Source: DATFRX01 sp035630615 (GTDB lineage Bacteria; Actinomycetota; Actinomycetes; Propionibacteriales; Nocardioidaceae). Taken from it: a DNA stretch of 63,527 nt. Location of the stretch: assembly GCA_035630615.1 (NCBI GenBank), contig DASQKI010000037.1, positions 1 through 63,527 of the forward strand, read 5' to 3'. Shown one piece after another: positions 17,671 to 25,328 of this stretch. The position numbers were made by a program, and so were the translations under genes. The notes beneath the pieces were generated by a model, which did not search any database, had not been told where the DNA came from, and was given only the letters and a program-made list of their open reading frames with translations. Within the stretch, counting starts at the first letter, position 1. Each line of letters starts with the position of its first letter.

Positions 17671-18846
17671 TCATCTCACACCGAGCAGATGGTCCATGGC
17701 GAGTTGGTCGAGTCGCTCGAAGCCGGCGCCGCGCTCGGCCGCCGCGTCGATGTCGAGATCACCGCCGAGCAGGTTGTCCAGGGCCTCCCCCGGTGCCAGC
17801 GTCGGTCGCGCCAACTCCGGCACGCGGGCGGCATCGAGGGCAGCTCGGACCTCTGGATCGGTCCGAAACGCCGCGGTCCGCTCCTTGAGGATCAGGTAGT
17901 TGCGCATGCAGCCGGCCGCCGACTCCCACACGCCGGCCTCGTCCTCCGTACGCGGCGGCTTGAAGTCGAAGTGCCGAGGACCGTCGTAGGCCGGGCTCCC
18001 GTCCGGGCCGTCGCTCTCGAGCAGGTCGACCAGGAAGAACGCGCCCTTCACGTCGCCGGACCCGAACCGAAGGTCCTGGTCGTACTTCGGGCCGTGCTGC
18101 CCGTTGAGGTCGATGTGGAAGAGCTTGCCGGCCCACAGCGCCTGCGCGATGCCGTGGGCGAAGTTGAGCCCGGCCATCTCTTCGTGACCGACCTCCGGGT
18201 TGAGCCCGACCATCTCGGGCCGATCCAGCCGCTCGACGAAAGCCAACGCGTGCCCGACGGTCGGCAGCAGGATGTCGCCGCGCGGCTCGTTGGGCTTCGG
18301 CTCGAGGGCGAACCGCAGGTCGTATCCCCGGTCGACCACGTAGGAGCACAGGATGTTCATCGCCTCGGCGTAGCGATCGAGCGCCGCGCGGACGTCCTTG
18401 GCCGCCCCCGACTCGGCACCCTCGCGACCGCCCCAGCAGACGTACGTCCGGGCGCCGAGCTCGGCCGCGAGGTCGATGTTGCGGACCGCCTTGCGGATCG
18501 CGAACCGTCGCACCTCGCGGTCGTTGGCGGTGAACGCACCCTCCTTGAACACCGGGTGCGTGAACAGGTTGGTCGTGGCCATCGGCACTACGAGCCCGGT
18601 CTCGTCGAGTGCCGCTCGGAACCGCTGGATGGCCTTGTCCCGCGCGGCCTTGTCGCTGCCGAAGGGGATCAGGTCGTCGTCGTGGAAGGTCACGCCGTAC
18701 GCACCGAGGTCGGCCAGCTTGTGGACGGCGTGCACCGGGTCCATCGGCGGTCGCGTCGCGTCCCCGAACGGGTCGCGCGCCTGCCAACCGACCGTCCACA
18801 GTCCGAAGGTGAAGCGATCGGCACGAGTCGGTGTGTAGTCGATCAT
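17671..18846 (-). CDS. xylA: xylose isomerase
   Basis: 391 residues, the size of the compact actinobacterial class of xylose isomerases. Essential segments are intact: TNLFTHPVFKEGAFTANDRE (catalytic His), CWGGREGAE, EPKPNEPRGD (metal Glu, proton-relay Lys), NPEVGHEEMAGL (Glu, His), FHIDLNGQHGPKYDQDLRFG (three Asp ligands) and HFDFKPPRTED. It interconverts D-xylose and D-xylulose (and glucose and fructose) in the cytoplasm. Its ATG overlaps the stop of the upstream dehydrogenase by 4 bases. It sits in the operon of a ribose/xylose-type ABC importer, supporting xylose or another aldose as the imported sugar. No xylulokinase gene is present in the window. Confidence 0.96.
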   Translation of the reverse strand: MIDYTPTRADRFTFGLWTVGWQARDPFGDATRPPMDPVHAVHKLADLGAYGVTFHDDDLIPFGSDKAARDKAIQRFRAALDETGLVVPMATTNLFTHPVFKEGAFTANDREVRRFAIRKAVRNIDLAAELGARTYVCWGGREGAESGAAKDVRAALDRYAEAMNILCSYVVDRGYDLRFALEPKPNEPRGDILLPTVGHALAFVERLDRPEMVGLNPEVGHEEMAGLNFAHGIAQALWAGKLFHIDLNGQHGPKYDQDLRFGSGDVKGAFFLVDLLESDGPDGSPAYDGPRHFDFKPPRTEDEAGVWESAAGCMRNYLILKERTAAFRTDPEVRAALDAARVPELARPTLAPGEALDNLLGGDLDIDAAAERGAGFERLDQLAMDHLLGVR

Positions 18847-20027
18847 CGGGCCGTTACCTCCTCGCAGGCGCCCATACTCGCGGCCGAGCGCTCGATCGCG
18901 GCCAACACCCGCTGCACCCGAAGACCGTCGGCGAACGACGGCTCCGGGCCTACGCCGTCGGCGATCGCGGTGACGAGATCGACGACCTGATGGGTGAAGG
19001 CGTGCTCGTAGCCGAGGAGATGGCCGGGCGGCCACCAGGCCTCGACGTAGGGATGGGTCGGCTCGGTCGCGAGGATACGCCGGAAGCCGGCTACGTCGGG
19101 ATCTTCGGTGGCGTCGTAGTACGACAGCTCGTTCATCGCCTCGAAGTCGAACGCGAGGCTGCCGGCACTGCCGTTGATCTCGATCCGGATCGCGTTCTTG
19201 CGCCCGGTCGCGAACCGAGTCGCCTCGAACGACCCGACCGCACCGCCGTTGAACCGGGCCAGCCACAGCGCCGTGTCGTCGACCGTGACCGGTCCACGGT
19301 GGACCCCTCCGGACGCGGACAGGCCGCTGGACTCCTCCGGCAGCGGGCGCTCCTTGATGAACGTCTCGAGCTGAGCGTTCACCGTCTCGATGCACTGTCC
19401 CGAGATGTACTGCGTCAGGTCGATGATGTGGGCGCCGATGTCGCCGAGCGCTCCCGACCCCGCCTTGTCCTTCTGGAGTCGCCACACCAGCGGGAAGTCG
19501 GGGTCGGTGATCCAGTCCTGTAGATACTGCGCCCGGATGTGTCGCACCTCGCCGATCCGACCCTGCTCGACCAGCCGCCTGGCCAGCGCGATCGCGGGTA
19601 CCCGACGGTACGTGAAGCCGACCATCGACCGGATCCCCTGCGTCGCCGCCGTGGTCGCCGCGGTGGCCATCGCCTCGGCGTCGGCCACCGTGTTGGCGAG
19701 CGGCTTCTCGCACAGCACATGCTTGCCTGCCTGGAGGGCGGCGATCGCGATCTCGGCATGGCTGTCGCCCGGCGTACAGATGTCGATCAGCCCGATGTCG
19801 TCGCGGCTGAGCAGGGCCTTCCAGTTGGTCTCGATCGAGGACCAGCCCAGCTGGCTCGCGGCCGCCCGCAGATTGTCCTCGTTCCGGCCGCATAGCGCCG
19901 TCATCGACGGCTGGAGGGGCAGCTCGAAGAAGCGACCGGCGGTCCGCCAGGCCTGGGAGTGTGCCGCGCCCATGAAAGCGTAGCCCACCATCCCTACCCC
20001 GAGAGTCTTCTTACTGTCTTGTGTCAT
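18843..20027 (-). CDS. Gfo/Idh/MocA family sugar dehydrogenase
   Basis: 394 residues. The Rossmann domain has VGMVGYAFMGAAHSQAW and the family motif HVLCEKPLANTVADAEAM, whose Lys is catalytic; a C-terminal GFO/IDH/MocA beta-sheet domain follows. These enzymes oxidise a sugar or cyclitol hydroxyl with NAD(P). GAGGA precedes the ATG by 6 bases. It is the first gene after the hairpin that follows the binding-protein gene, and is translationally coupled to xylA. With the TIM-barrel isomerase further down, it resembles inositol or 3-keto-sugar pathways, so the operon may handle more than xylose. Confidence 0.92.
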   Translation of the reverse strand: MTQDSKKTLGVGMVGYAFMGAAHSQAWRTAGRFFELPLQPSMTALCGRNEDNLRAAASQLGWSSIETNWKALLSRDDIGLIDICTPGDSHAEIAIAALQAGKHVLCEKPLANTVADAEAMATAATTAATQGIRSMVGFTYRRVPAIALARRLVEQGRIGEVRHIRAQYLQDWITDPDFPLVWRLQKDKAGSGALGDIGAHIIDLTQYISGQCIETVNAQLETFIKERPLPEESSGLSASGGVHRGPVTVDDTALWLARFNGGAVGSFEATRFATGRKNAIRIEINGSAGSLAFDFEAMNELSYYDATEDPDVAGFRRILATEPTHPYVEAWWPPGHLLGYEHAFTHQVVDLVTAIADGVGPEPSFADGLRVQRVLAAIERSAASMGACEEVTAR

Positions 20028-20089
20028 CGATCATCCTCACGGTCGTGCCGTCATCCCCAGTCGTTTGCCCACCTCTTACTCCCGTCGTG

Positions 20090-20130
20090 CCGGGCTGTCA
20101 GGCTGCCGCTGTGGCAATCTGACAGCCCGG
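20090..20130. terminator. intercistronic stem-loop after the binding-protein gene
   Basis: CCGGGCTGTCAG (20090-20101) pairs perfectly with CTGACAGCCCGG (20119-20130), a 12-bp stem with a 17-base loop, 16 bases after the binding-protein stop. There is no T-run. Such stems after a binding-protein gene commonly stabilise its mRNA 3' end or cause partial termination, keeping binding protein in excess over downstream enzymes. Confidence 0.75.
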
Positions 20131-20145
20131 TCGGCGAGCGGTCGA

Positions 20146-21189
20146 TCAGGACTCGAAGCACAAAGACCTGTACTCCTCGACGTTGTCCGCGGTCACGACC
20201 GGCGCGTTGAGGACAATGCGCGTGGGCACCTCGACCTGCACCAGGTCGGACAGGCCCTTGTCCTGGGCGAGCAGCCGAGCCAGCTTGATGCCGTCAGCGG
20301 CCTGGGTCGGCGGGTAGAGGACCGTGGCCTCCATCTCGCCGGACTCGATCAGGTCCATCGCCTGACAGGAGCCGGCGCCGCCGATGAAGGCGAACTCGTC
20401 ACGACCGGCGTTGTCGAACGCCTGCTTCACGCCGACACCCTGGTCGTCGTCGTGGTTCCAGATGACGTCGATCTCAGGGGCGGCCTGCAGCAGGTTGGAG
20501 GCGACCTCCTCACCCGACTCCACGGTGAACTCGGCGGAGACCTGGTTGTCCACCGACTCCCCACAGCTCTCGAGCGCGTCGGCGAAGCCCTGCGAACGGT
20601 CCTGGGTCAGCGGCAGTGAGGCGATGCCCTGGATCTCGGCGATCACCGGGTCGGAGATGCCCTCCTCCTCGATGATCCCGCAGGCGTACGTCCCGGCGGA
20701 GACGCCCATGCCGTAGTTGTCGCCAAGGATCGTCGTGCGGGCCGCGAACGGGCTGGAGAACTCCCGGTCGACGTTGACCACGATGATGCCGGCCTCCATC
20801 GCCTGGGTGGCCACCTCGGTCAGGGCGTCACCGTCGGTGGGCAGCAGCACGATGGCGTCCACGCCACCGTTGATGAAGGTCTCGATCTGGCTGATCTGCT
20901 GGTTCGGGTCGTTGGTTCCCTCGGCGACGCGCAGCTCGATGTCGTCGTACTCCGCGGCCTCGGCCTCCGCCGAGTCGTTGATCGCGGCCAGCCAGCCGTG
21001 GTCGGCCTCCGGTCCGGAGAAGCCGATGGTGACGGTCTTTCCCGGATCATCGTTGTCGCTGACGGCACTCTGCTCGTCGGCGCCGCCGTCGTCGCCTGAC
21101 TCGTTGCTCGTACAGGCGAAAAGCAGGCCTCCCACGGCTGCGAGTGCCGCAACCCTGGTGAGAAGGGACTTGTTCATGATGCGTGACAT
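20146..21189 (-). CDS. sugar ABC transporter substrate-binding lipoprotein (RbsB-like)
   Basis: 347 residues. The ATG at 21189 is chosen because AAGGAG lies 7 bases upstream; the frame is open a further 66 bases without protein-like sequence. The signal ends in a lipobox (GGLLFACTSN), so the mature protein is a membrane-anchored lipoprotein. The mature part is a periplasmic-binding-protein type I fold with TVTIGFSGPEADHGWLAAIN and VDAIVLLPTDGDALTEVATQ, as in ribose/xylose/galactose binders. It delivers sugar to the permease encoded 93 bases upstream. The sugar is not readable from sequence; xylA in the operon makes xylose a reasonable guess. Confidence 0.92.
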   Translation of the reverse strand: MSRIMNKSLLTRVAALAAVGGLLFACTSNESGDDGGADEQSAVSDNDDPGKTVTIGFSGPEADHGWLAAINDSAEAEAAEYDDIELRVAEGTNDPNQQISQIETFINGGVDAIVLLPTDGDALTEVATQAMEAGIIVVNVDREFSSPFAARTTILGDNYGMGVSAGTYACGIIEEEGISDPVIAEIQGIASLPLTQDRSQGFADALESCGESVDNQVSAEFTVESGEEVASNLLQAAPEIDVIWNHDDDQGVGVKQAFDNAGRDEFAFIGGAGSCQAMDLIESGEMEATVLYPPTQAADGIKLARLLAQDKGLSDLVQVEVPTRIVLNAPVVTADNVEEYRSLCFES

Positions 21190-21236
21190 CTGGTGACTCC
21201 TTGAGAAGTGACGGACCGGCAGGTCCGGCTCGTTTG

Positions 21237-21284
21237 GCGGACGGCTTGTGGGCATGCGGACGGCTTGTGGGCATGCGGACGGCT
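21237..21284. repeat. 19-base tandem repeat between permease and binding-protein genes
   Basis: The unit GCGGACGGCTTGTGGGCAT occurs twice back to back (21237-21255 and 21256-21274), followed by a 10-base partial copy (21275-21284) that runs into the permease stop. It looks like a slippage expansion and changes only the intercistronic spacing. Confidence 0.9.
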
Positions 21285-22344
21285 AAGTACTGCCGGCGCG
21301 TTTGGCCACGAACTGCTGCAGCAGCACCGCGGCGACGATGATCACGCCCTTGGCGACGGCCTGATCGGACGTGTCGAGGTTGTTGAGAGTGAAGATATTG
21401 CTGAGAGTTTGGAAGATCAGGACCCCGAGGACGGTCCCGACGATCGTTCCGCGGCCCCCGGTCAGCAGCGTGCCGCCGATGACGACCGCGGCGATCGCGT
21501 CGAGCTCGAGCAGCACGCCGTGCTGAGCGGTGCCGGTCCCGGTGCGCGCGAGGAGCATGGCCGCGGCGATACCGCACGCGACGCCCAGGAGCACGTAGAG
21601 GTAGACAGTGTGCCGCTGGACCTTGATGCCGGCCAGCCGGGCGGCTTCCTCGTTGCCGCCGACCGCGATCGTCCGCCGGCCGAACGTCGTGCGGTTGAGC
21701 AGTACCCAGCCGATCGCAGCCACCAGCGCGAAGACGTAGACCAACACCGGCACGCCGAACAGCTCACGGGCGAAGAAGTCGACGTACCCCGGGTCGTCGA
21801 CGAGCTGGTTGCGCTTGTCCGAGATGATCTCGGCGAGCCCGCGGGCGGCCGCGAACATCGCGAGCGTGGCGATGAACGGTGCGATCCGCCCATATGCGAC
21901 GAGCACACCGTTGACCAGGCCACAACCGGCTCCGACGGCCATGGCGGTAAAGACGATGATGATCCAGTGGAAGTCGGCGGCCAGCTGCTGGGTGGCCACC
22001 GTCGTCGCCCAGACCGAGGCGAGCGCGACGATCGCACCGACCGACAGATCGATGCCGCCGCCGATGATGACGAAGGTCATGCCGATGCTGACGATGCCGA
22101 CGACCACGGCCAGCCGGAGGATCGTGATGACGTTGTCGACGTCGGCGAAGAGATCGCCGGCCGTAATGACACCGATCACACACACCACGGCAAGGGCGAC
22201 CACCAGACCCAGATTGCGGCCGGCGGACGACGCCATGATGCGGGCGAAGCGGGATCGAGGGACGGCCTCGGCTCCCACCTCCATCCGCTGGTGCTCGTCC
22301 GGCGGCGGTGCGGCAGCGGTCGCGGGACTGGTTTTCTCGCTCAC
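21283..22344 (-). CDS. sugar ABC transporter permease (RbsC-like)
   Basis: 353 residues with about eight to ten hydrophobic segments and the BPD_transp_2 signature of ribose/xylose-class permeases: GMTFVIIGGGIDLSVGAIVA near residue 90 and GRRTIAVGGNEEAARLAGI near residue 225, the coupling-loop region that contacts the ATPase. The ATG overlaps the ATPase stop by 4 bases (22341-22344). It forms the membrane channel with the two-domain ATPase and the binding protein. Confidence 0.94.
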   Translation of the reverse strand: MSEKTSPATAAAPPPDEHQRMEVGAEAVPRSRFARIMASSAGRNLGLVVALAVVCVIGVITAGDLFADVDNVITILRLAVVVGIVSIGMTFVIIGGGIDLSVGAIVALASVWATTVATQQLAADFHWIIIVFTAMAVGAGCGLVNGVLVAYGRIAPFIATLAMFAAARGLAEIISDKRNQLVDDPGYVDFFARELFGVPVLVYVFALVAAIGWVLLNRTTFGRRTIAVGGNEEAARLAGIKVQRHTVYLYVLLGVACGIAAAMLLARTGTGTAQHGVLLELDAIAAVVIGGTLLTGGRGTIVGTVLGVLIFQTLSNIFTLNNLDTSDQAVAKGVIIVAAVLLQQFVAKRAGST

Positions 22345-23846
22345 GCGGCACTCCCTTCCATGACCAGGTCGAGGACCTGGTGTTCGTCGATGTCGGCAGC
22401 CGGGCCTTCGTGCACGACCTGGCCTTCGCGGACGACGAGCACCCGGTCGGCCAGGCCCAGAACCTCGGGGATCTCGCTGGATACCAGGACGATGGCGACG
22501 CCTTCGTCCGCGAGGCGCTGGATCAGCTTGTAGAGCTCACTACGCGCCCCGACGTCCACGCCGCGGGTCGGCTCGTCAAGCAGCAGGACCCGGCTACCCG
22601 TGGTCAGCCAGCGCGCGAGCACGACCTTCTGTTGGTTGCCGCCGGAGAACAGCCGAACCTCGCGTTTGGGATCCGGGGGACGCAGGTCGAGCGACTGGAT
22701 CTGCTCCCGCGCGACGTCGATCTCGGCGGACCGGTCCATGAACGACGCGTTGGAGAAGCGCGGCAGCGACGCGAGCGACACGTTGCGGGCGACCGACTCG
22801 CCGAGGAGCAGGGCCTGGCTCTTGCGCTCCTCGGGACAGAGTCCGACACCGGCGGACACGGCGGCCGACACGGAGCCGTTGCGGAGCCGGCGACCGGCGA
22901 CCGTGACCACGCCGGTCCTCGCCCGCCGGGCGCCGTAGACGGTCTCGAGGATCTCCGAGCGACCCGAGCCCACCAGGCCCGCCAGACCGATGATCTCGCC
23001 GCCTCGCACCTCGAACGAGACGTCCTCGAACTCGCCGGCTCGGCTCAGGCCCTCGACGGACAGCATCGGCTCACCCGTCGACGAGTCCTGCCGGCGCTCC
23101 GGGATGACGTACTCCACCGTGCGGCCGGTCATGAGCCGGATGACGTCGGCGGTGGGCGTCGACTTGGCGGGCAGCCCGGTGGCGACGGAGCGTCCATCCT
23201 TGAGCACCGACACGCGGTCGCCGATCTCGCGAATCTCCTCGAGCCGGTGCGAGATGTAGACGACCGCGACGTCGTCGCGCGTCAGGTCGCGGATCACGCC
23301 GAAGAGGCGCTCCACCTCGTTCTGGTCGAGCACGGCCGACGGTTCGTCCATGATGATCAGCCGGGCATCGTGGGAGAGCGCCCGCGCCATGCTGACGACC
23401 TGCTTGCCCGCCGCCGCCAGCTGACCCACCTCGGTGCTGGGCGAGATCTCGGGGTGGCCGAGGCGAGCCAGCAGGTCCCGGGCGGCCCGCCGCATCTCGC
23501 CCCGTCTCGCGAACCCGACGGCCGCGAGCTCGTGTCCGAGGAAGATGTTGGCGGCGACCGAAAGTCCGTCGACCAGGTCGAGCTCTTGGTAGATGGTCGC
23601 GATGCCCCGGCGCATGGCCGCGGTCGGGTCGGTCAGCCGGACCTCCTCGTCCAGCCAGGTGATGGTGCCCTCATCCGGTCGGTGTGCGCCGGACAGCACC
23701 TTGATCAGCGTCGACTTGCCGGCGCCGTTCTGGCCGAGCAGGCAGTGGACCTCGCCGGGGAGCACGTCCAGGTCGACGCCATCGAGCGCCCGTACGCCCG
23801 GGAACTGCTTGACGATGCCTGCCATGCGCAGGATGGGGTCGGTCAT
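22341..23846 (-). CDS. sugar ABC transporter ATP-binding protein with two ABC domains (RbsA-like)
   Basis: 501 residues and two ABC domains, as in RbsA, XylG and MglA. Domain 1 has Walker A GQNGAGKST and Walker B LIIMDEPSAVLD; its signature region reads LAAAGKQVVSMARAL, degenerate relative to LSGGQ. Domain 2 has the atypical P-loop GLVGSGRSE and a good signature LFSGGNQQKVVLARWL with LLLDEPTRGVD. The asymmetric degeneration of sites is normal for this sugar-importer class. It overlaps both the regulator upstream and the permease downstream by 4 bases, so all four are translationally coupled. Confidence 0.95.
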   Translation of the reverse strand: MTDPILRMAGIVKQFPGVRALDGVDLDVLPGEVHCLLGQNGAGKSTLIKVLSGAHRPDEGTITWLDEEVRLTDPTAAMRRGIATIYQELDLVDGLSVAANIFLGHELAAVGFARRGEMRRAARDLLARLGHPEISPSTEVGQLAAAGKQVVSMARALSHDARLIIMDEPSAVLDQNEVERLFGVIRDLTRDDVAVVYISHRLEEIREIGDRVSVLKDGRSVATGLPAKSTPTADVIRLMTGRTVEYVIPERRQDSSTGEPMLSVEGLSRAGEFEDVSFEVRGGEIIGLAGLVGSGRSEILETVYGARRARTGVVTVAGRRLRNGSVSAAVSAGVGLCPEERKSQALLLGESVARNVSLASLPRFSNASFMDRSAEIDVAREQIQSLDLRPPDPKREVRLFSGGNQQKVVLARWLTTGSRVLLLDEPTRGVDVGARSELYKLIQRLADEGVAIVLVSSEIPEVLGLADRVLVVREGQVVHEGPAADIDEHQVLDLVMEGSAA

Positions 23847-25102
23847 CGGGCACCTCCACTGATGGCCTCGACCCCTGCGGGGTCGGAGAAGACGGACGAC
23901 AGGGCGAGATAGGCGCCGCCCCGAGAGGCAGCGGTGAAGCCGAGGGCGGACTGGACGACGCGGCAGCCGCCGAGCCCGGTGGCCAGGATCCGAGGAGCCA
24001 TCTCGGCCCGCATCGCCTCGATCAGATACGGCGCGAGCGGAGCGAAGAAGCCGCCGAGCACCAGTGCCCCCGGGTTGAACACGTTGACCAGCCAGGCTGC
24101 CCCCCGGCCGAGATCGGCTCCGACCGCGTGGAGCGCGTGGAGCGTGCGGGTGTCGCCCTCCGCCGCGCGTCTGGCGATGTCATCGACGCGGACCTCAACG
24201 TCGACGGCCGGGTCACGTACCGGGTCGTCTCCCACCGCGGCCGCCTGGAGCACGGCCCGGAAACCGACCATGGTCTCCCAGCAGCCCCGGCGTCCGCAGG
24301 AACAGTCGCGACCGGCCGGGTCGATCTGGACGTGCCCGACCTCTCCGGCGTAACCCTCGGCGCCTTGCAGGATCTGACCCTGAACGACGATCCCGGCGCC
24401 CACGCCGAGCTCGCCGGTCAGCACGACGAGGTCGGGGGTGCCCGCGACGGTGCCGTAAGCATGCTCCGCGACGGCGGCGAGATTCGCGTCGTTGGCGACT
24501 CGGACCGGAAGCGGCTCGCTCAGGTGTGCACTCACCTCGTCGGCGACGGCGAGGCCCTGCCAGCCGATGTTCGGCGCGACGACGACCACGCCGTGCGCGC
24601 TATCCACCATTCCGGGCACGGCGATCTGCACCTCGAGCAGCCGAGCGCCCTGCTCGATCGCGGCGGCTCGGGTCGCGTCGATCAGCCCGGCCAGCCGCGC
24701 CGTGACGCCCCGCCAGTCGTCGATGCCCTCGGACACGTCGTCGCGACGCTCGAAGACAGTGCGCCCGGACAGGTCCAGTGCTACACCGTCGACCTGATAC
24801 CCGCCTACCTCCAGGCCGAGGCCCCACAGACCCCGCCCGTCGAGAGCGACGGACTGGCCCGGGCGGCCGGGTGACCCGTCGGCCCGACGGTCGCCGAGGA
24901 CGACGAGGCCCCGGGAGGCCAGATCGTCGACCACGGACGCGACGGTGGCGCGGCTCAGCCCCGACATCTCGGCGAGGCGGGCCCGCGACCAGGGACCGTC
25001 GGTACGGAGCAGCCCGAGGAGCGTCCCCATGTTTTCGCCACGCCGACCGAGCTGGGCGGCGCGGCCGGTTCCAGCCGGTCGGGCCGTGGTCCGTGTCACC
25101 AC
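23843..25102 (-). CDS. ROK-family transcriptional regulator of the sugar operon
   Basis: 419 residues. I chose the GTG at 25102 because AGGAG lies 6 bases upstream; a start at 25129 is also open. The N-terminal winged HTH (RARLAEMSGLSRATVASVVD) is followed by a ROK domain with the zinc signature CSCGRRGCWE, GLGLEVGGYQVDGVAL and GEVGHVQIDPAG. It resembles XylR/NagC regulators, which release DNA on binding a sugar. Its stop overlaps the ABC ATPase start, so it is the first gene of the operon and probably autoregulates. Candidate operator repeats lie in the promoter immediately upstream. Confidence 0.92.
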   Translation of the reverse strand: MVTRTTARPAGTGRAAQLGRRGENMGTLLGLLRTDGPWSRARLAEMSGLSRATVASVVDDLASRGLVVLGDRRADGSPGRPGQSVALDGRGLWGLGLEVGGYQVDGVALDLSGRTVFERRDDVSEGIDDWRGVTARLAGLIDATRAAAIEQGARLLEVQIAVPGMVDSAHGVVVVAPNIGWQGLAVADEVSAHLSEPLPVRVANDANLAAVAEHAYGTVAGTPDLVVLTGELGVGAGIVVQGQILQGAEGYAGEVGHVQIDPAGRDCSCGRRGCWETMVGFRAVLQAAAVGDDPVRDPAVDVEVRVDDIARRAAEGDTRTLHALHAVGADLGRGAAWLVNVFNPGALVLGGFFAPLAPYLIEAMRAEMAPRILATGLGGCRVVQSALGFTAASRGGAYLALSSVFSDPAGVEAISGGAR

Positions 25103-25147
25103 CGGGCGCTCCTCTCGCGGCCGCGTCACAGCGGGAATTCGTTCACT

Positions 25148-25185
25148 GATTCGACAAACTAGAGACGACTTGGCCGATTTGACAA
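25148..25185 (-). promoter_or_regulatory. promoter of the sugar operon with direct repeats
   Basis: On the minus strand TTGTCA (25185-25180) and TAGTTT (25161-25156) are separated by 18 bases, a good sigma-70-type pair, 53 bases upstream of the GTG start. Read on the plus strand, GATTCGACAA (25148-25157) and GATTTGACAA (25176-25185) are direct repeats that overlap the -10 and -35 boxes, suitable as operator half-sites for the ROK regulator. Confidence 0.6.
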
Positions 25186-25192
25186 GGGGATA

Positions 25193-25260
25193 CCGCCAAT
25201 CTTTTTCAGATTCGTTGCAGAAGTATGGTCTGGACTCGCCGAAGTAAACGAGATTGGCGG
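25193..25260. repeat. 9-bp inverted repeat flanking the sugar-operon upstream region
   Basis: CCGCCAATC (25193-25201) and GATTGGCGG (25252-25260) are perfect inverted copies 50 bases apart, just upstream of the -35 box. They could be a pair of operators bound by a looping repressor. The bases between are AT-rich and otherwise unexplained. Confidence 0.5.
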
Positions 25261-25272
25261 CATCGCAGAGCC

Positions 25273-25307
25273 GGGCGGGGTGTCGAAGCTTCCCTCGAAC
25301 CCCGCCC
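25273..25307 (-). terminator. terminator hairpin of the ThuA/PQQ/CBM6 gene
   Basis: GGGCGGGGT (25273-25281) pairs with ACCCCGCCC (25299-25307), a 9-bp GC-only stem 22 bases after the stop at 25329. It separates the secreted-enzyme gene from the sugar operon read in the same direction. No U-tract is present. Confidence 0.65.
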
Positions 25308-25328
25308 CGCTTGGTCGATCATGCGCCG

